DNA of 64,000 nucleotides from Metarhizium brunneum (Eukaryota; Ascomycota; Sordariomycetes; Hypocreales; Clavicipitaceae): positions 4,030,001-4,094,000 of the forward strand of contig NC_089426.1 of the NCBI RefSeq assembly GCF_013426205.1. Reading direction: 5' to 3'. Shown piece by piece: positions 23,650 through 36,800 of this stretch. The translations under genes were made by a program, and so were the position numbers. Each line of letters starts with the position of its first letter. The first letter of the stretch is position 1. A model generated the notes under the pieces. The model ran no database searches. It saw only the letters and a list, made by a program, of their open reading frames with translations, and was not told where the DNA came from.

Positions 23650-25504
23650 GAAGTCAAAATTAAAACTGCGAGAATTGGATAATTATAGCTACAAATCGTC
23701 GTGATAAAAGACCCCGTCGGCATGAATCATCTCGATTCACCGACATCTTTTACTTCTTTTCCGTCGTAGATCAAGACCGCGGCCAAGCTCATTCCCATTG
23801 ACAACAGAATGCTTTCTGGCATGATGTGTGCTTCTCATGACTGCAGCGCAAGTATTGAGGCACCCGTCACCTGAGCGCGGCAGCGTCTGTGATCCATTCC
23901 ACTAAGCATGGCCTCTGCAAACAGGATGCTGTCCGACCAATGCCTCGTATTTATGGCGCGCAGGCAATCTCCTTGAAAAACGTATCCATGACTGAAGCCG
24001 TCAGTCGGCCATGGCCACACACGGATGCAAACTGGGCACGATTATGTGCATTGATGAATATCGACATCGACGCCACAATCGTCAAGGCACTTGGTCGAAC
24101 TCTGCTTGATATGATATACGTTGTCGCGGAAGGTGTTTACGGCCCCGCCTTTGCAGGACTTTGTTTTGTTGCCGGCCAGGTGAAACATTGAAACGGGCAT
24201 TTGGCTTTCCCGGCGAGAAGCTTGCATACCGTGTCGAGTTCAGCGTCGGGAAGGAGATCACGGGCGCCTGTGTTGGCTTGAGCGCAGGCAGCGAGAGGGA
24301 CGACATGGACGCAGAATCTGGTGTTTCTTTTGATCTTGTTCTGGGCTGGGATGTTTCTTGCCAGGGGTTGAGGCCGGGACGTAAGCTGTAGATTCGGACT
24401 GCTACACGGGATACACGGAGTTGTTGCTATATCCAGGCACATCTCGGCAGTCTATCTAGACACGCCACTACAGTTATTCTGAGTAAAGAGAGGGGTGGTA
24501 GTTGCTACTGCATATTATGGCCGTCACGATAGTATGGACGTGCTGTGCTGATGGTTCGACTTGCACGACTAGTTGTCGTCGTCACACTCTGAGATGCTAT
24601 GGGCTACGTCTGTTGGGTATCAAAGCGGTGTCCTGCATGGATTGGGCAGTTGAGGCGTGGTGACGCTGCCTTGTACGGGCCCGCAGCCCTGCCATTTCTG
24701 TGAGACGTGTGCGAGTGAATGCCCAGGGGACGACGGACGTGGAGTGCGATGGCGGTTGTTAGCCTGCGGGCAATCTTCATTGTTGAATCAACGACGAGGG
24801 CTGTTGGCGGTGACTGCATGCGGTGGATGTTTCTGAAGGCGACGGCGGATGGAAATGAGTTGCGTGGCCGTCTGCTGATGCTTTTGTGTTGCCATGCGAT
24901 TGGCACGAGTTTACTAACCCGTATATTATTTGATGTTTTATTGCTTGTCGAAACTGTCCTGCAGACGTGGCGAACAAAAAAAAAAAAAAATTCCCCTCCA
25001 ACAGAGGATATTGTGAGCGAAACCAATAGAAATGACTTTGATTGCGTCAAGTGGTAATCATGTGTGACGCCCAGAAAACGCACTCGTCCAATTATGCCAT
25101 GGTGACATGGTCATCATCCCATTACGCCGTACTAGACCGCCCCCTTCAAGTCCTCTCCTTCCACCAGTGACCACCACAAGAACCGCAACGAAAAAAACCA
25201 TCACAGGCGAATTCATCGCCGCGTCGTGGGAAAGTCGTGGGAAAAAAACATCCGTGTGGTCATTTACAATCAAGACCGCGCGTTAAATTGCCCCGAAAGA
25301 GCCTTGTCTCGACGCCATCACGTAGCGAAATGAGCCAAGCCGTTTTCTCCTTTTGCATGCCAGACCAATCGAAACAAACGTCAAACATGGCCCCCTCATA
25401 ATGCCACGTCGTCTGCATCCGCCCCCTGACGGCGGAACACCTTGATCACCCTCATCATCTTGGCCATGCACACGCGGTAACCGTCCAGTCTCTACGCCAA
25501 AGCC
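23650..25504. other. Spacer without a recognisable gene
   Basis: Only short frames without domain features are found. An A15 homopolymer lies near 24977-24991. The region from about 25100 to 25504 is the likely promoter of the riboflavin-kinase-like gene. Confidence 0.5.
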
Positions 25505-27307
25505 ATGGAAGACGTCCCCGGATGGAACGCAGGTCCACCACGGCGGCAACAGACGTCTCGCGCCGCCGCCGCCGGCCTTCACCTCGCCGCAACGGCGACT
25601 TCGCCCTCGCCTCTTCGTCCCAGTAGGTCTCTGGCAGATCTGCGCACGCCCACGATAGATGAACCGCCCCTGCCGCCTCTCCCCCCGAGATTCTACAATC
25701 CAGACCTGCCTCCGTCGCCGCCTCCCCCCTACGAGGTTCGCCGGGCCCAGAGCTCGTCTGCCCTCTCGCTCGATGCGTTACTCATCGACGCCGCGGAGCC
25801 GGACGCGCCGCCAAAGAAGAAATCCACGCTCGGTCAAAGGATGCATTTCACCATGACCGGCCTCATCAACAACCCCGTCGAGTCAAGCAGCCACTACAGC
25901 GTCATCCGGCACTCCTGGCTGCCCGTCATATACAACGGGCCGGACACGTCCGTCTCGGTAACCATCCTGTCGGACGCGCCCCTCCCATCGAACAGGACGC
26001 TGTGGCTGCGGCAAAAGGGGCTCCTGGGAAATATGGGCATGGCGCTCCAGGCAATGACGAGCTTGAGAAGCGACTGGATCGAGGTCACGCCCGCGCAGGA
26101 AGCCCAGGTGAAGCACATCCCCGACCAGAAGGAGTGCGTCATCCAGCGCGACCTTGAACGGTTCACGAGAAAAGCGCGGGACAAGCACAAGAGACACGTG
26201 CCCAGAGAGACGCACATTGTCCGGATCCCGGCCGCAGCAACGGACGGGTACTACTACCTGGTGGTCTGCGGGGGGAAGGATGCCACCAAGGTGCTCTGCA
26301 GATGCCCCGTCTTTCGCGTGGCGAGCATGTCCCAGGACGCGGCGGTCGTCCGGGGCGCGAGCCTGAGCACCCTGCCGCTGGAAATTGGCCTCAAGGTCGC
26401 CTCCACCGTCGGGACGCTCGTCGCCAAGAAGTACATTGGCGTCGCCGGCGTCGTTGCCGAGAAGAGCGCCGGCAAGTACATGGCCAAACAGTCGGTCAAG
26501 AAGGCCGCGACGGTGGCGGCCAAGAGCTACCACGGGCTCGGGGGCCCAGGGATCCAACACGTCGTCAAGGATAGCTGGAGGCGGCAACGGGCCGCCGGTG
26601 TGACGGCCGGGTACACGACCGAGCTGGCCGTCGCCGTCATCGGCCCCGACGACGGCCCCGAGAAGCCGTTCCCCGTCAAGTTCGAGGGCGCGGTGGAACG
26701 AGGAACCGGCTCCTCGAGCGCAGAACTGGGCTTTCCGACCGCCAACTTGTCCGGCGTCCCGGACGCCGTCAGGACACCGCTCTCCGGCGTGTTCGCCGCC
26801 TGGGCGAGGCTTCTCCCCGGAGGGAGGAACGTACCCGACGGCCTCTCGCCGGACTGGCACCCGGCCGTCGTGACCATTGCGCCTCCCCGCGGCGCCGCGC
26901 CCGCCGTCGCCCCTAAGAACGGCGTGCGCGTCCATGTCCTCCACGACTTTGACGACGTTGCCTTTTTCGGGGGCAAACTGGCCGTCCTGCTCATGGGGTG
27001 GCTGCACCCCGCCGCACCGCCGACCGCCTACTCTACAGACGTCGTTGCCCAGCACGCGCTCGACATTGGCACCACGCTGACGAGTCTAGACCGAGACAAC
27101 TGGTCCCCGGAAAGGACGGTGGCGCGCATCAAGGCGCTCAAGAGCGAGAGGAGCTTGTCGGATCGCCTGGACGGCGTGACGGGCAAGGTGGTCCAGGGCG
27201 TCGACAGAATCCCGCTGCACCGCGTGGCCGTACGCAGCCAGTCCGAGGCCATGAGGGACCAGTGCTTCGGCGTGGGGGGCATATGGATACGCAGAGGATA
27301 CTTGTAG
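25505..27307 (+). CDS. 600-residue protein with C-terminal riboflavin-kinase-like domain
   Basis: A single GC-rich exon. Residues 50-76 are proline-rich, with PPLPPLPP and a PPPY motif (73-76) of the kind bound by WW domains of Rsp5-type ubiquitin ligases. Residues about 110-300 are beta-rich and unrecognised. Residues about 295-350 form Ala/Gly/Lys-rich helices (VASTVGTLVAKKYIGVAGVV). Residues about 387-525 match the riboflavin kinase fold: FPVKFEGAVERG, the nucleotide-binding GFPTANL (409-415), SGVFAAWARL, HPAVVTI and VHVLHDFDD. In riboflavin kinases the Glu of the E-x-H strand is the catalytic base; here that position is Arg475, before His477. The ATP/Mg loop is kept but the base is lost, so it probably binds flavin or nucleotide without making FMN. 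The N-terminal part suggests a regulatory or membrane-associated protein. It is not the normal short FMN1. Confidence 0.78.
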   Translation: MEDVPGWNAGPPRRQQTSRAAAAGLHLAATATSPSPLRPSRSLADLRTPTIDEPPLPPLPPRFYNPDLPPSPPPPYEVRRAQSSSALSLDALLIDAAEPDAPPKKKSTLGQRMHFTMTGLINNPVESSSHYSVIRHSWLPVIYNGPDTSVSVTILSDAPLPSNRTLWLRQKGLLGNMGMALQAMTSLRSDWIEVTPAQEAQVKHIPDQKECVIQRDLERFTRKARDKHKRHVPRETHIVRIPAAATDGYYYLVVCGGKDATKVLCRCPVFRVASMSQDAAVVRGASLSTLPLEIGLKVASTVGTLVAKKYIGVAGVVAEKSAGKYMAKQSVKKAATVAAKSYHGLGGPGIQHVVKDSWRRQRAAGVTAGYTTELAVAVIGPDDGPEKPFPVKFEGAVERGTGSSSAELGFPTANLSGVPDAVRTPLSGVFAAWARLLPGGRNVPDGLSPDWHPAVVTIAPPRGAAPAVAPKNGVRVHVLHDFDDVAFFGGKLAVLLMGWLHPAAPPTAYSTDVVAQHALDIGTTLTSLDRDNWSPERTVARIKALKSERSLSDRLDGVTGKVVQGVDRIPLHRVAVRSQSEAMRDQCFGVGGIWIRRGYL

Positions 27308-28418
27308 CTTGCGACGTGGAAGTAATGTGTGAATTCAACCCGACTTTTGGCCTGGCCAAGCAAGTGCGCAAGTACATGTCACGACTGTGAAGGGGCAAAA
27401 GCGCCCACTGCCAATTTGTCCAACTCCATCCACTATACCTCCTCTGCTTCAATCAGAGGGATTAAGTGCCCAGTATGAGAATCACTTGAACTATTCCAGT
27501 GCCAGATGTACGATTTTCTTCGTATCCAGATGTCCTTTAAAAGGCACTGCCCGCGGACGCTCCACAGCTCCTTCGGCAATCGAGCGTACCCGCAACTCAC
27601 CTGCATCGTACGTGCATCCTGCAACGGAGTTGAATGGATATGACGCACAAGCTAGATAGGGCGACGACATATCGTGGCGCCGTCACCGCTCTTTTCGCCC
27701 TGCCACCTACCTACTTAAGTATCTATCAATCAATGGTCACGCCCCCCCGTGACGAAGCGGCGATGCGGGGAACAGACCTGTTCGCACTTCCTTGCATACC
27801 GAGGCACTTAAAGTATGTTTTGCTTTTTATTTTACCAGAGTACACGGCCCGTAGCGCTGGATTTAGAAATGGACCGCTTGTGCCAGCAGCCAACATGGAA
27901 TCGGCGCTTACAGTGTACACGTACAGTTCAGACAAGAACACTAGGCACCAGAAGATACAATGTGCAAAGTCGCAAAGTAAATTTCCTATAAAACCACTCC
28001 GATTACCCGGACCTGCTGAAATTGGTTCCGTTAAAAAACAAGTCGCTCAATCCCTAATGCCTTGGAATCCCAACGCTTGACCCAGCGTGCGTGCACCCAT
28101 GCCCGGCCTCGTTAAACCCAAAGAACAAACTCCAGAGAAAAAGCCCATTATGAATTTTGTTGCCTGACCCAGGTCGTGAAAGCAGTTTGGCCGTAACAAT
28201 GAAAAAAACAAAAAGAAAAAAAAACCCATGAATAAAACAAAAGCCCCCTGACAATGCTCTGTACCCAACGAGTGTCATTCCCACATGATGCCCCCGAAAC
28301 GCCAAAATCAATCAATTTCAAAACTTTTGAATCTCACAAAAATGCACATTTGTGCTAAACATATCTGCTGGGCTGCACTGCGCGTATGCAATGAGCCGAG
28401 ACAGCCTCTGGCGCCAAT
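27308..28418. other. Spacer between convergent genes
   Basis: This holds the 3' sides of the riboflavin-kinase-like gene (+) and the CBM21 gene (-). The region 27960-28320 is rich in A and T with an A-rich run at 28202-28226. No gene is recognised. Confidence 0.55.
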
Positions 28419-30845
28419 TTATCCTTGTATTGCTGTGGCGGTGTGCGTCTCTGTTGTCCAGGGGAAACGCTCAGAGATGACATCGCTGGCAGGAGTTCCA
28501 GAACAGGATGCTAAAGCTGGCGGCGTTGATCGTCCCATATCTGGAGCCATAGCCGAGGAAATCTTTGGTTCCTGCATCGTCTTCGGGGTTGCTGCGGCGG
28601 TGTCGGAAGCTGGAGGGGGGGCGCTCAACGATGGACGGAAGGGATGCATATGCCCCAAGTTGAGGCTGTGATGCGCAGCTGCACCGGCATGTTGCCGTGG
28701 AGCCGGGCTCTCAACTGAACCGTAGTTGGCCGTTCCGTAATTCGGCCCTTGCGCTTCCTCCATTGCCCCACGCTTAAGCGTCCCATCTCTCACAGGTGGG
28801 CTCGTCTGCTTCGGGGTAGAACCAAACTATAGCCATTGCCATGACAGTTAGTAAAACACGTCTTTAGTTGGGCATGGTCGATACACAAGCGCGACAAGGG
28901 AATTCCAAAGGGGGGGAGGCCAAGCCAGGGGGGCCGAATCCCGCAGACGAGTTGGCGGCTAGGGTGTTGCAGGAGGATTTTCGTTGAGGTTGAACTGGAG
29001 ATCGGGAACACATACAAAGCAATACCTGTTGACGAGTTCCTCGTATGAGACGCTTGGTAGACTCGACGTAGATGAGTCCAACCCACTTGGCGAGCTTCCA
29101 CTGAATGACAGAGGCGTAGGGGATTCAGACCCTCGAACGTTTCTCTTCATGTACAGAGTATCCTTCTCCTTGTCCCTGGTCTTGGATTGGTTCGAGGTAG
29201 TGTCCTTGGCCGCCTTGACAGCAGCGTTGAGAGACGCACCAAAGTCGTAGCGGTTAGAAAAGGCAGCCCCGCTGGGTGACACCGCATCATTGGAAAGATT
29301 ATCACTCGCTAGACTCGAGGAAGACTTTGACTTGAAGCGGAGCCCACCGGCAGAGTCAGACTCGCCGAGGTATTCATGAATAGGCTGATCAAATTTGAAG
29401 ACGCCATTGGAATTACCGAAGGCATCCAGGGATGCGGGCATAGACACCGGGCGAAATGTACTTGCGCCGCTTTGTCTCCGGTTGCTGCGAGGCAGGCCAT
29501 TCAGAGGCTTGGAGGCTGCTCCCTGGAAGTTATGCTTACCATTCTGCGGCAAATGTTGTTTCTTGAAATCAACTTGGAAGTTGGTCGAGTTGTTGTTGTC
29601 CCAATACTCCTGGCCATTGACCGTGTAACGGATGCAAAAGAAGAGAGTCTTGGACTCTAGGTCGGCCATATCTGACAGCTTAATGGTAAAAGTGAACCGA
29701 TCACGGGCTTCCGAGCCCTCGCGAGGGCGGATTTCATGACTGTATTCAGCGCCGACTTCCGACACCGTCTTCCAGTAGTCCGTGGTAAAGCGACAGACAA
29801 CTGCTTTGTGAAACGCCAGATTTGCCACGTTGATGGAGCCCAAGAGGGACTTTTGATCGTTGGATAACCAAACCTTTTCTAACCTCACAGGCATAGTCCT
29901 GCGTACAAGAGAGTCGTGGGGAAAATTAGGAGTAGCGAGCTCCCACTCAAAGGGGGAAGTCTTGCCTCCATGGCTGCTCTTGAGAAATGGATATTCCGCG
30001 TCGCTGTCGTAATTTTCAACCGGCGATGATCCAGCGCTTACGGCAAGGGGTCGATCGACTTGCAAGAAATGGCGTACGTGCTCTAAATGAGAGTCAAAGT
30101 GAACAGCCTTCGAGAACACGGGCGTGCCCGGCATACTAGACGGGCGTCGATGACCCCGAAGGGCCGGTCGTACCAATTCACCAGACTTCTTCCGCACCAT
30201 CTGGGGTTTGAACCTCAGATCGTCGTCTGCGTCCTCTTCGAAGGCCGCTGAGGAGGTGCTTTGCTTCCCCAATATTGAGGCATGGGGTTCGGTGGCAGAG
30301 CGCACGTGTCCGGTTTTTCGCCCACCCATGGGCAACTCGCTCAACGCACTAGTGCTGAAGCTCACGCGTAAACTGGGGGAAATGCCATCTAGCATGTGTT
30401 GTGTTTGTGAAGGGGGAGGGGTCGCAGCTTTGGACATTTGACTAACTGCCTCTCTCAGGTCTTTGAGGATAACACGTCGTCGACTCTTGATTTCTGGGGG
30501 CTCGTCTTCATCACTTCCAGACGTGGTGGACTCTGGAGGTGAAATCATGGCGCCTTTGGGAATCAATTCCCGCCCGTCGACGGCAGGCGGCGGCGATTGC
30601 CGCAGGCTGCCACCCAAATTTAGCATCGTAGGTTTTGTCTCCTTGGAACCATTGGCGGCGGGAGATGTTGCCGGAACGGGACTGATCGTAGTAACTGACT
30701 GTGTGCGTCGATGCTTGTTCAGGTAAGATGCGGAACGAGGGAGAGACGGCCTGGGACCGGACTGGAAGGACGAGCGACGGCTCACATCAGGTGAGTTTGA
30801 CACTGAGGAGGCAGGTGATCGATGTGAAGGCGGAGTATAAGGCAT
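28419..30845 (-). CDS. CBM21 glycogen-targeting regulatory subunit of protein phosphatase 1
   Basis: Two exons (30845-29016 and 28826-28419, intron of 189 nt, GTATGT...TATAG) encode 745 residues. The start MPYTPPSHRSPAS is the first ATG; the frame is open to a GTG 24 nt upstream. The Ser/Pro-rich N-terminal third is probably heavily phosphorylated. KAVHF (about residues 246-250) fits the RVxF motif that docks protein phosphatase 1. A CBM21 carbohydrate-binding domain follows at about 320-435: PVRLEKVWLSND, GSINVANLAFHKAVVCRFT, then YTVNGQEYWDNNNSTNFQV. The splice gives the conserved YCFFGS junction; without it the protein would end in an unrelated tail. Relatives are yeast Gac1/Pig1 and mammalian PPP1R3, which bring PP1 to glycogen and activate glycogen synthase. 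Cytosolic. Confidence 0.92.
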
Positions 30846-33800
30846 TCCCAATTCGGGCACGCCTGGCACAACTTGTGATGGGAAAATGTAGGCTTCTCAG
30901 CTATGTTTGATGTAGATTGAGTGGCAGTCTCAAGCGCATTGATCTAATGCATGTAAGGAAAAAGATACAGTGCAAGATAAAGTGCGATCAAAAGGGAGGG
31001 GTATCGATGAAAAGCAAGAGGATTATAGGGATGCTGTTGGGACATTCGTGTTAGCCAACGATTACGATCCATATTGAATAAAGAGTGATGGCAAGGCAAA
31101 AATCACATTGCAAGCTCGAGAACTAGGGTCTGGGGGACGAACGAGGACCTGCTGAAGAAGTTGATGAGGACAAGGACAAGAACATACTCACCAGCACGCT
31201 TGGGAATATAACGGTTCTTGTGGTTCCTTTGGTACAATGCGTCGACAACAGTATACTCTGGCAATATTCCAGCAACAGAGTAGAGACTGAAGAAGCAAGG
31301 GAGACAGGAACCAACTTCAAGGGATGCAACGGAAAAAAAGAGAAGACTGCCAATCGAGCAGATGGATGAACGCCAGCAGATCCCAACAGAGCAGCCAAGG
31401 GTATACTGCAAAGAGCTGGTTAGGGCGACGACATGAAGCCCTGTCGACGCAGGAATGACGAGAGGCTCGTTTATCGTCGTGGGTCCCGGTTGCGGTTGAA
31501 GCGAGTAAGAATCGACCGAAATCCACCACTTTGCGTCAAGGCCGGTATCAAATCAATCGACCAACCAACCAACTCGATACTGTGTCTCAACACAGGGCCG
31601 CGGGCCTCGAGAGCGAGGGATTGGAGGAAGGCTTTTGAAAGAGACAAAAAGCGATTGAGAAGCAGAAAAACAGGAAGGGCCGGCAAAGGAGGTGGGGAGG
31701 AGGATGGTTTTCATTGAAAGCGATGCCCATGGCATAGCATGGCGTTAGCACTTGGGTGGACTGACGCACAGTCTTCCCTGCTTGGCCCGGACACAGCGGA
31801 CCAGACTAGCCCGGTAGACTAGACGAGGGCATCTGGACTTTGGGGACCGGGGTCAAGACTGAACTGGTGGGCTGAGGCTTGGGGCAAAACGGGGGGGCGT
31901 GTGGTTGTGATTTGCACGGAGTACTCGCAGTCTAGTAGTAATAGCAGTAGCAGTTGAGTTCACTTGTTGAGACGGGCTTTCTCTTTTGCCAATGGATGGC
32001 TGATGCTGGAGGACGGTCGGAGAGCGGGGTGCAGCATCCAAATTATCAGCAAAGGGCAAATCAAATGTCCATGTTGACGCTGATGATCTCGCGGCGCTTC
32101 AAAACTATCACAGACCGTTGAAGTTAGCGGATGGCATCTTACAACCTGGAACGTTACCAACGCAGTCAAGCACCGCCTCATGTATCATCACCGGATGACA
32201 AGGCAACTGCCTCTAGCGAATTGACTTTCCAACGTGCCCATGTAAAACGTCAGACTTAGCCTTTGCGCTCTCTTATCCACGGTAGACTGTGGCGTGCTAC
32301 GAGGCAAAACTATCACCATTGTAGAGCCGGAGCCGCCACCAAGCATCGGATCCCGGATCCCAACAACTCGAGGCGGAATTTTAAGCATATTGCGGGTCAT
32401 CGCATATAGATGGTAGATAACAACGGTGGTCTTGGCGCAAGTTGATAAATGATAGTCGCATGCTCCGTACAGCAACTGCACACCGACGGCATCTGCAATT
32501 GTACATTACTACTACGGTAGTGTTGTAGTATCAATCGCCCGAGCCCGAGCTTTCTTGTCTCCCGGGCTGCTCTCTGGCTGAGACCAATCCAGTGCCTCTT
32601 TGGGTTTGATGAGCTGCAAGTCGCCAACTTGGAATGCGGCTCAGACCGGGGGAAGCCTCTGACGCATGATTGGAGCCAAGGCCCAAGGCCGTCCTCTTCT
32701 GACTAGGAATAGACTGAACTGCAGCATGCTCTGGTCACCAACCTGTCCACTCAACGTATCGGTATGCGCCGCGAGCGGAGAAAATCCTGCAGGCTTGGGT
32801 GTGGGCAGGGTGATGCCGTGCAGAGACAGCGCGGGCGACCTGCCATGGTAACGTACAAACGGTAGAGCGCTTGAGACTCGGCGGACCTGGTTCGGAATAC
32901 GGAGTCGTGCCCGCCTGCATCTCTTGCGTGTGCTTGCGTTTCTGTTCGTATGCCGGCACGGTGGAGAGGCAAAATGCCATCGTCGATCCACGAGCGGAGA
33001 TTCCGGGGCGTTTTGGCCGTGAAACATATGATAAACTTGGCAACTGGTGACTGTGCCCCGGTGAGTTAATTGCTGGGAATGGTAATAAATGTCATCCTGG
33101 TTTGCTTGGCCATGCTCACTCACCCCTCGCCAGTCTGTTTCGAAATCCTCGTCCTAGTCACTCTCGTGGCCACGGGCCTTGCATGATGGGATTGCAACCG
33201 AGAAATGGGGAAAGTCCGTAGCACTGCGATACTGATAAGCCACCTACCTGGTGTGGCTGTGATGCTAGACTGGCCCCGGACTTCTTCAAACGATCGTCAT
33301 CGAAGAAGCATCAGTCGGTTTGCGTCTTTGTACCTGTGCGACTCCTGAGCGTTGTGCACGAGAGCCAAGTCGGCCGTCCTCTTTTTTTTTTTTTGTGACA
33401 TATCAGGCTTATCCGTGAGGGAAAATGGGAAATGGCACTTGCACCTGCCTTTGGGTGCTTATTCCCGTCCTCGCTTTGCAAATACTCCCGATGTTGCGAG
33501 GAAGGAGCGACAACTTGAAAGCCCCCCCCACCTGGCAGCCCCTAAAAAAACTCTTCTGTATGCCATCTTACCATCCTCAAGCCACCCGTTTCCGCACCAC
33601 GCCCATGCGTCCCGTTTGATGACCGTCCTCTCGTCTCTCGTATCGGATTATATTGCATGGACTTTTGACAAGACTCGCCACACTGTCATTTCCCGATCAT
33701 GTACATGTGTTGCTTCCGGGCGGCATGCCGCAGATGGGACGACAAAAAAAACCCGCAACCCTGCGAATGCGCGAGAAACACGGCGACATGTCCTCCGTCC

Positions 33801-36800
33801 TCCATCCCCCATCTCCATCCTCCGTAGACGGGAAGCCGGCCCAGGTGGGTATGCAATCCAGTCTATCAACGCTAGTTTGATGGCTAATGTGCTGCTGTCA
33901 TGACACGACCAACGGCATGCCGTCTGGCGATTGTCTTGTGGTGGCGTTTTCCTACTGACAGAATAGCATTCGACATCTCCGCGCCTCAGATGTCAGCCAA
34001 TCCTTGACGAGAACCACCACACACGCCACCATTGGCACAACCACATCAATCCTCACCGTTTTTCACGCTGTGCAACCAACTCGGGACATTTGGAGCCGCA
34101 GGCAAAACTTGCATAACAACGCCGGCCGCACTCTGCTACACTAGCTGGGAGCGATTACGGACCTCATTCATGATGCTCGCCTCGCATGCCTTCATCCTTT
34201 TTGAATGAGACTTTGGGGGTAAAAAAGATGATGTTTTATAAAGAGAATGAGAGGGAGGGCAAGGGCGTAGGAAATGCACCATACACATGAGTTCTGCCTC
34301 TTGGTTCCGAAGTGACAGTCTTCATATTCTCTTTCCTGAACACGCCAGTTATTATAGTCACTCATCACCTAACAACTTTCCACTTCATATTCACACATGC
34401 ATCAAAAGCAAAAAGGTTCTCAACCCGAGCCGCGCAAAAGCACCAGCTATTACATCGAAGCATCGGCGGTGCACTGATAAGCAGAACCGAAAGAAAGTTG
34501 CTAGCGCGACGGCCTCGCCTAGTGGATCTGGGCTATATCTTGGCACTAGAATTGCCCATTGCTCATGGCCCATGGATGCCGGCTTAGACTTGGTGTGGTG
34601 GGTATCCGAATTTTTACTCTTCGCTTGCCAATGCTTTTTTTCCCTTCTCTGGCACCGTCTCCCTAGTGCCTGAGTGACTAAAGAGAGGTATTCCAGTTGA
34701 GCATCTTCGACCGAATAGCTCACCACTTCCGTCTGCGTGGATTATGGTGTGACGGGAAGACTTGCAAGAACGCGGGCCTTGCAGTGTGACATAAAAGGAC
34801 TCGACTAGGGGGGACGGCCATTTGTGGTTCCCTCAACCGTTGCTTTATTGCCGCTGCTCGGATTTTTAGTACTATTCCATTTATGCAATCATCGAAATGT
34901 GCCTCAACAACCGGGAATCCCGTTTTTTTGTTTTGTTTTTGCTGTACATGGGTCAATGGCCAGGCGCGAAGGACTATATTACGTACAACGCATATCTGTT
35001 CGCAGGAGGTCACGATACCCCTGCGGCCCTGCGCATCACAGCGTACTCCCTTGCTCGATCTAGCTTATTACCGAACATCCACTCTACAGCACTGTGACGT
35101 CGTCGATGAGCCCACGGGCCCAGCATTTACACACATGGACGACAAAGATGACTTATGGCCATATCTGGCAACTTTCCAGGCCACAAAACCATCTAGTAAG
35201 ACAGCTTTGAGATATAATGAAAAAAAAAAAACGAGTACCAAGTCAGAGGCCTGCTCTTCATTGGAGGACCGAGATAACATACTTGTACATGCGAATACAA
35301 CCTACACAGGAGCCTCCGGGGAAGATGAGACGGCACAAACCATCTTACAGTGGAGCGGACTAAAAGGCCCGTTGCCTCGCCTCCCATGCCTGTTCTTGTC
35401 TGGACAATATTGCTAAGGTGGGCCGCGTGCTTATGCATGTTCTTCAAAATCTCGATGTCATTTCATGGTAAAATACAGGGGCCTCATCGATGAAGCACCG
35501 AAGCGCACGAATTTGGTTTTAGAGGGAGGATGCAGAGCAATTAGGCGTTCAAATTGGTAAGCTTTGCAGCATTGGATTTTTTCATCGCCAACATTTTGGT
35601 AAGATAAAAATGACCACATGGAGCATCGCAAATTGACAATCACGCAACTTGGTCAACGCACAGGTCGATATGGTCACCGCGGTCTCTGTCAAAACTCGTG
35701 CTACTATTTCTAGGCGGATGATGACAAAGCTTGCGTGCTGGGAATCAATGTCCATCAAGGTGTGAATACAGGGCATGATACGTATTCATCACGCACCTTT
35801 TGAAGATATTTCGGCCGTGGTTTATCTACCAGGAGCCGGCTTTTCTTATGTAAATGGTATTCAATACATGTTACACAACCGTCAGTTCGTCCTTCAACTT
35901 GACGATGTGGTCCGCGACCCGGCCGTGTCCGGATTCGGCCAACTTTGTTCGCCTTCCACTGAGAAGGTCGGGCCAGAGATAAGAACAGACACCCCCTGTC
36001 ATGGGTCAGGGTTACCTTGATCTAATGGGCCGTTGCTGAGGTGGAGCGTCAGCCACTGATAGGGGAGGGGTTGAGTCAATGTTGAAAAAGGGATCCTAGT
36101 ACATAGACTAACAACTTAAGCCCTACTGAGTGCTCGCAGTTGGAAGCGTTGGCGGAAGGCTGTGATAATGCAAGTAACATCTCCACAGGCTTCCACGGTC
36201 ACAGGATGGGGCATGGGGGAGCGGGGGAGGAGCAACGTCAGTTCAAACACTTGAAGCAGAACAAGCAAATCAGCCAAGGGGTTTAAGGACACTCGAGGAG
36301 TGCGGGAAGTGTGAATACCCGCGCCAATTTGGCTCCAACTGTGCTGACCTAGCGGATGGGCATGGCTGTGGTCGGTGAGCTCAATCATTCAGTGCTACTT
36401 GATGAGTAACATCTGGAAGGCCAGCTCCGCGACGGTGGATGCGACAGAGACGAATGGCTCCCAAGTTCCAACCGCCGTGTTGAACAGGGGCATGATGGTT
36501 CTGAAAACTCTCCTGGTCGTTGCGCGCTCGGCTTCTTCCTGGGAAATGGGCTCATGTCAACCCATCTTGCGGGCCGTGCAAAGAAGTTGAGTGGTTGGGG
36601 GAAAAACTCGAACTGCAACTACAAACTGGGTGCAAAACTTCAGAGAAGTGGCAACGCATTTTGGTACCCACCGCCGGCGCCCTCGGTGGCGACTTGCCGG
36701 GATGTCAACGAAAGCCAGGGACTGCATGCGGTTTCGAGACTCGATGCTATTCTGGGTAGGAGATGTCGTTGAAGGCCGTTGAGGGGACTCGGCATGCCGT

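Noticed and set aside
25883..27055. 390-codon open frame on the minus strand
   Set aside because: It is the antisense of the GC-rich riboflavin-kinase-like gene, its composition is Arg/Gly/Asp-rich without a domain, and the plus-strand frame has clear family motifs.
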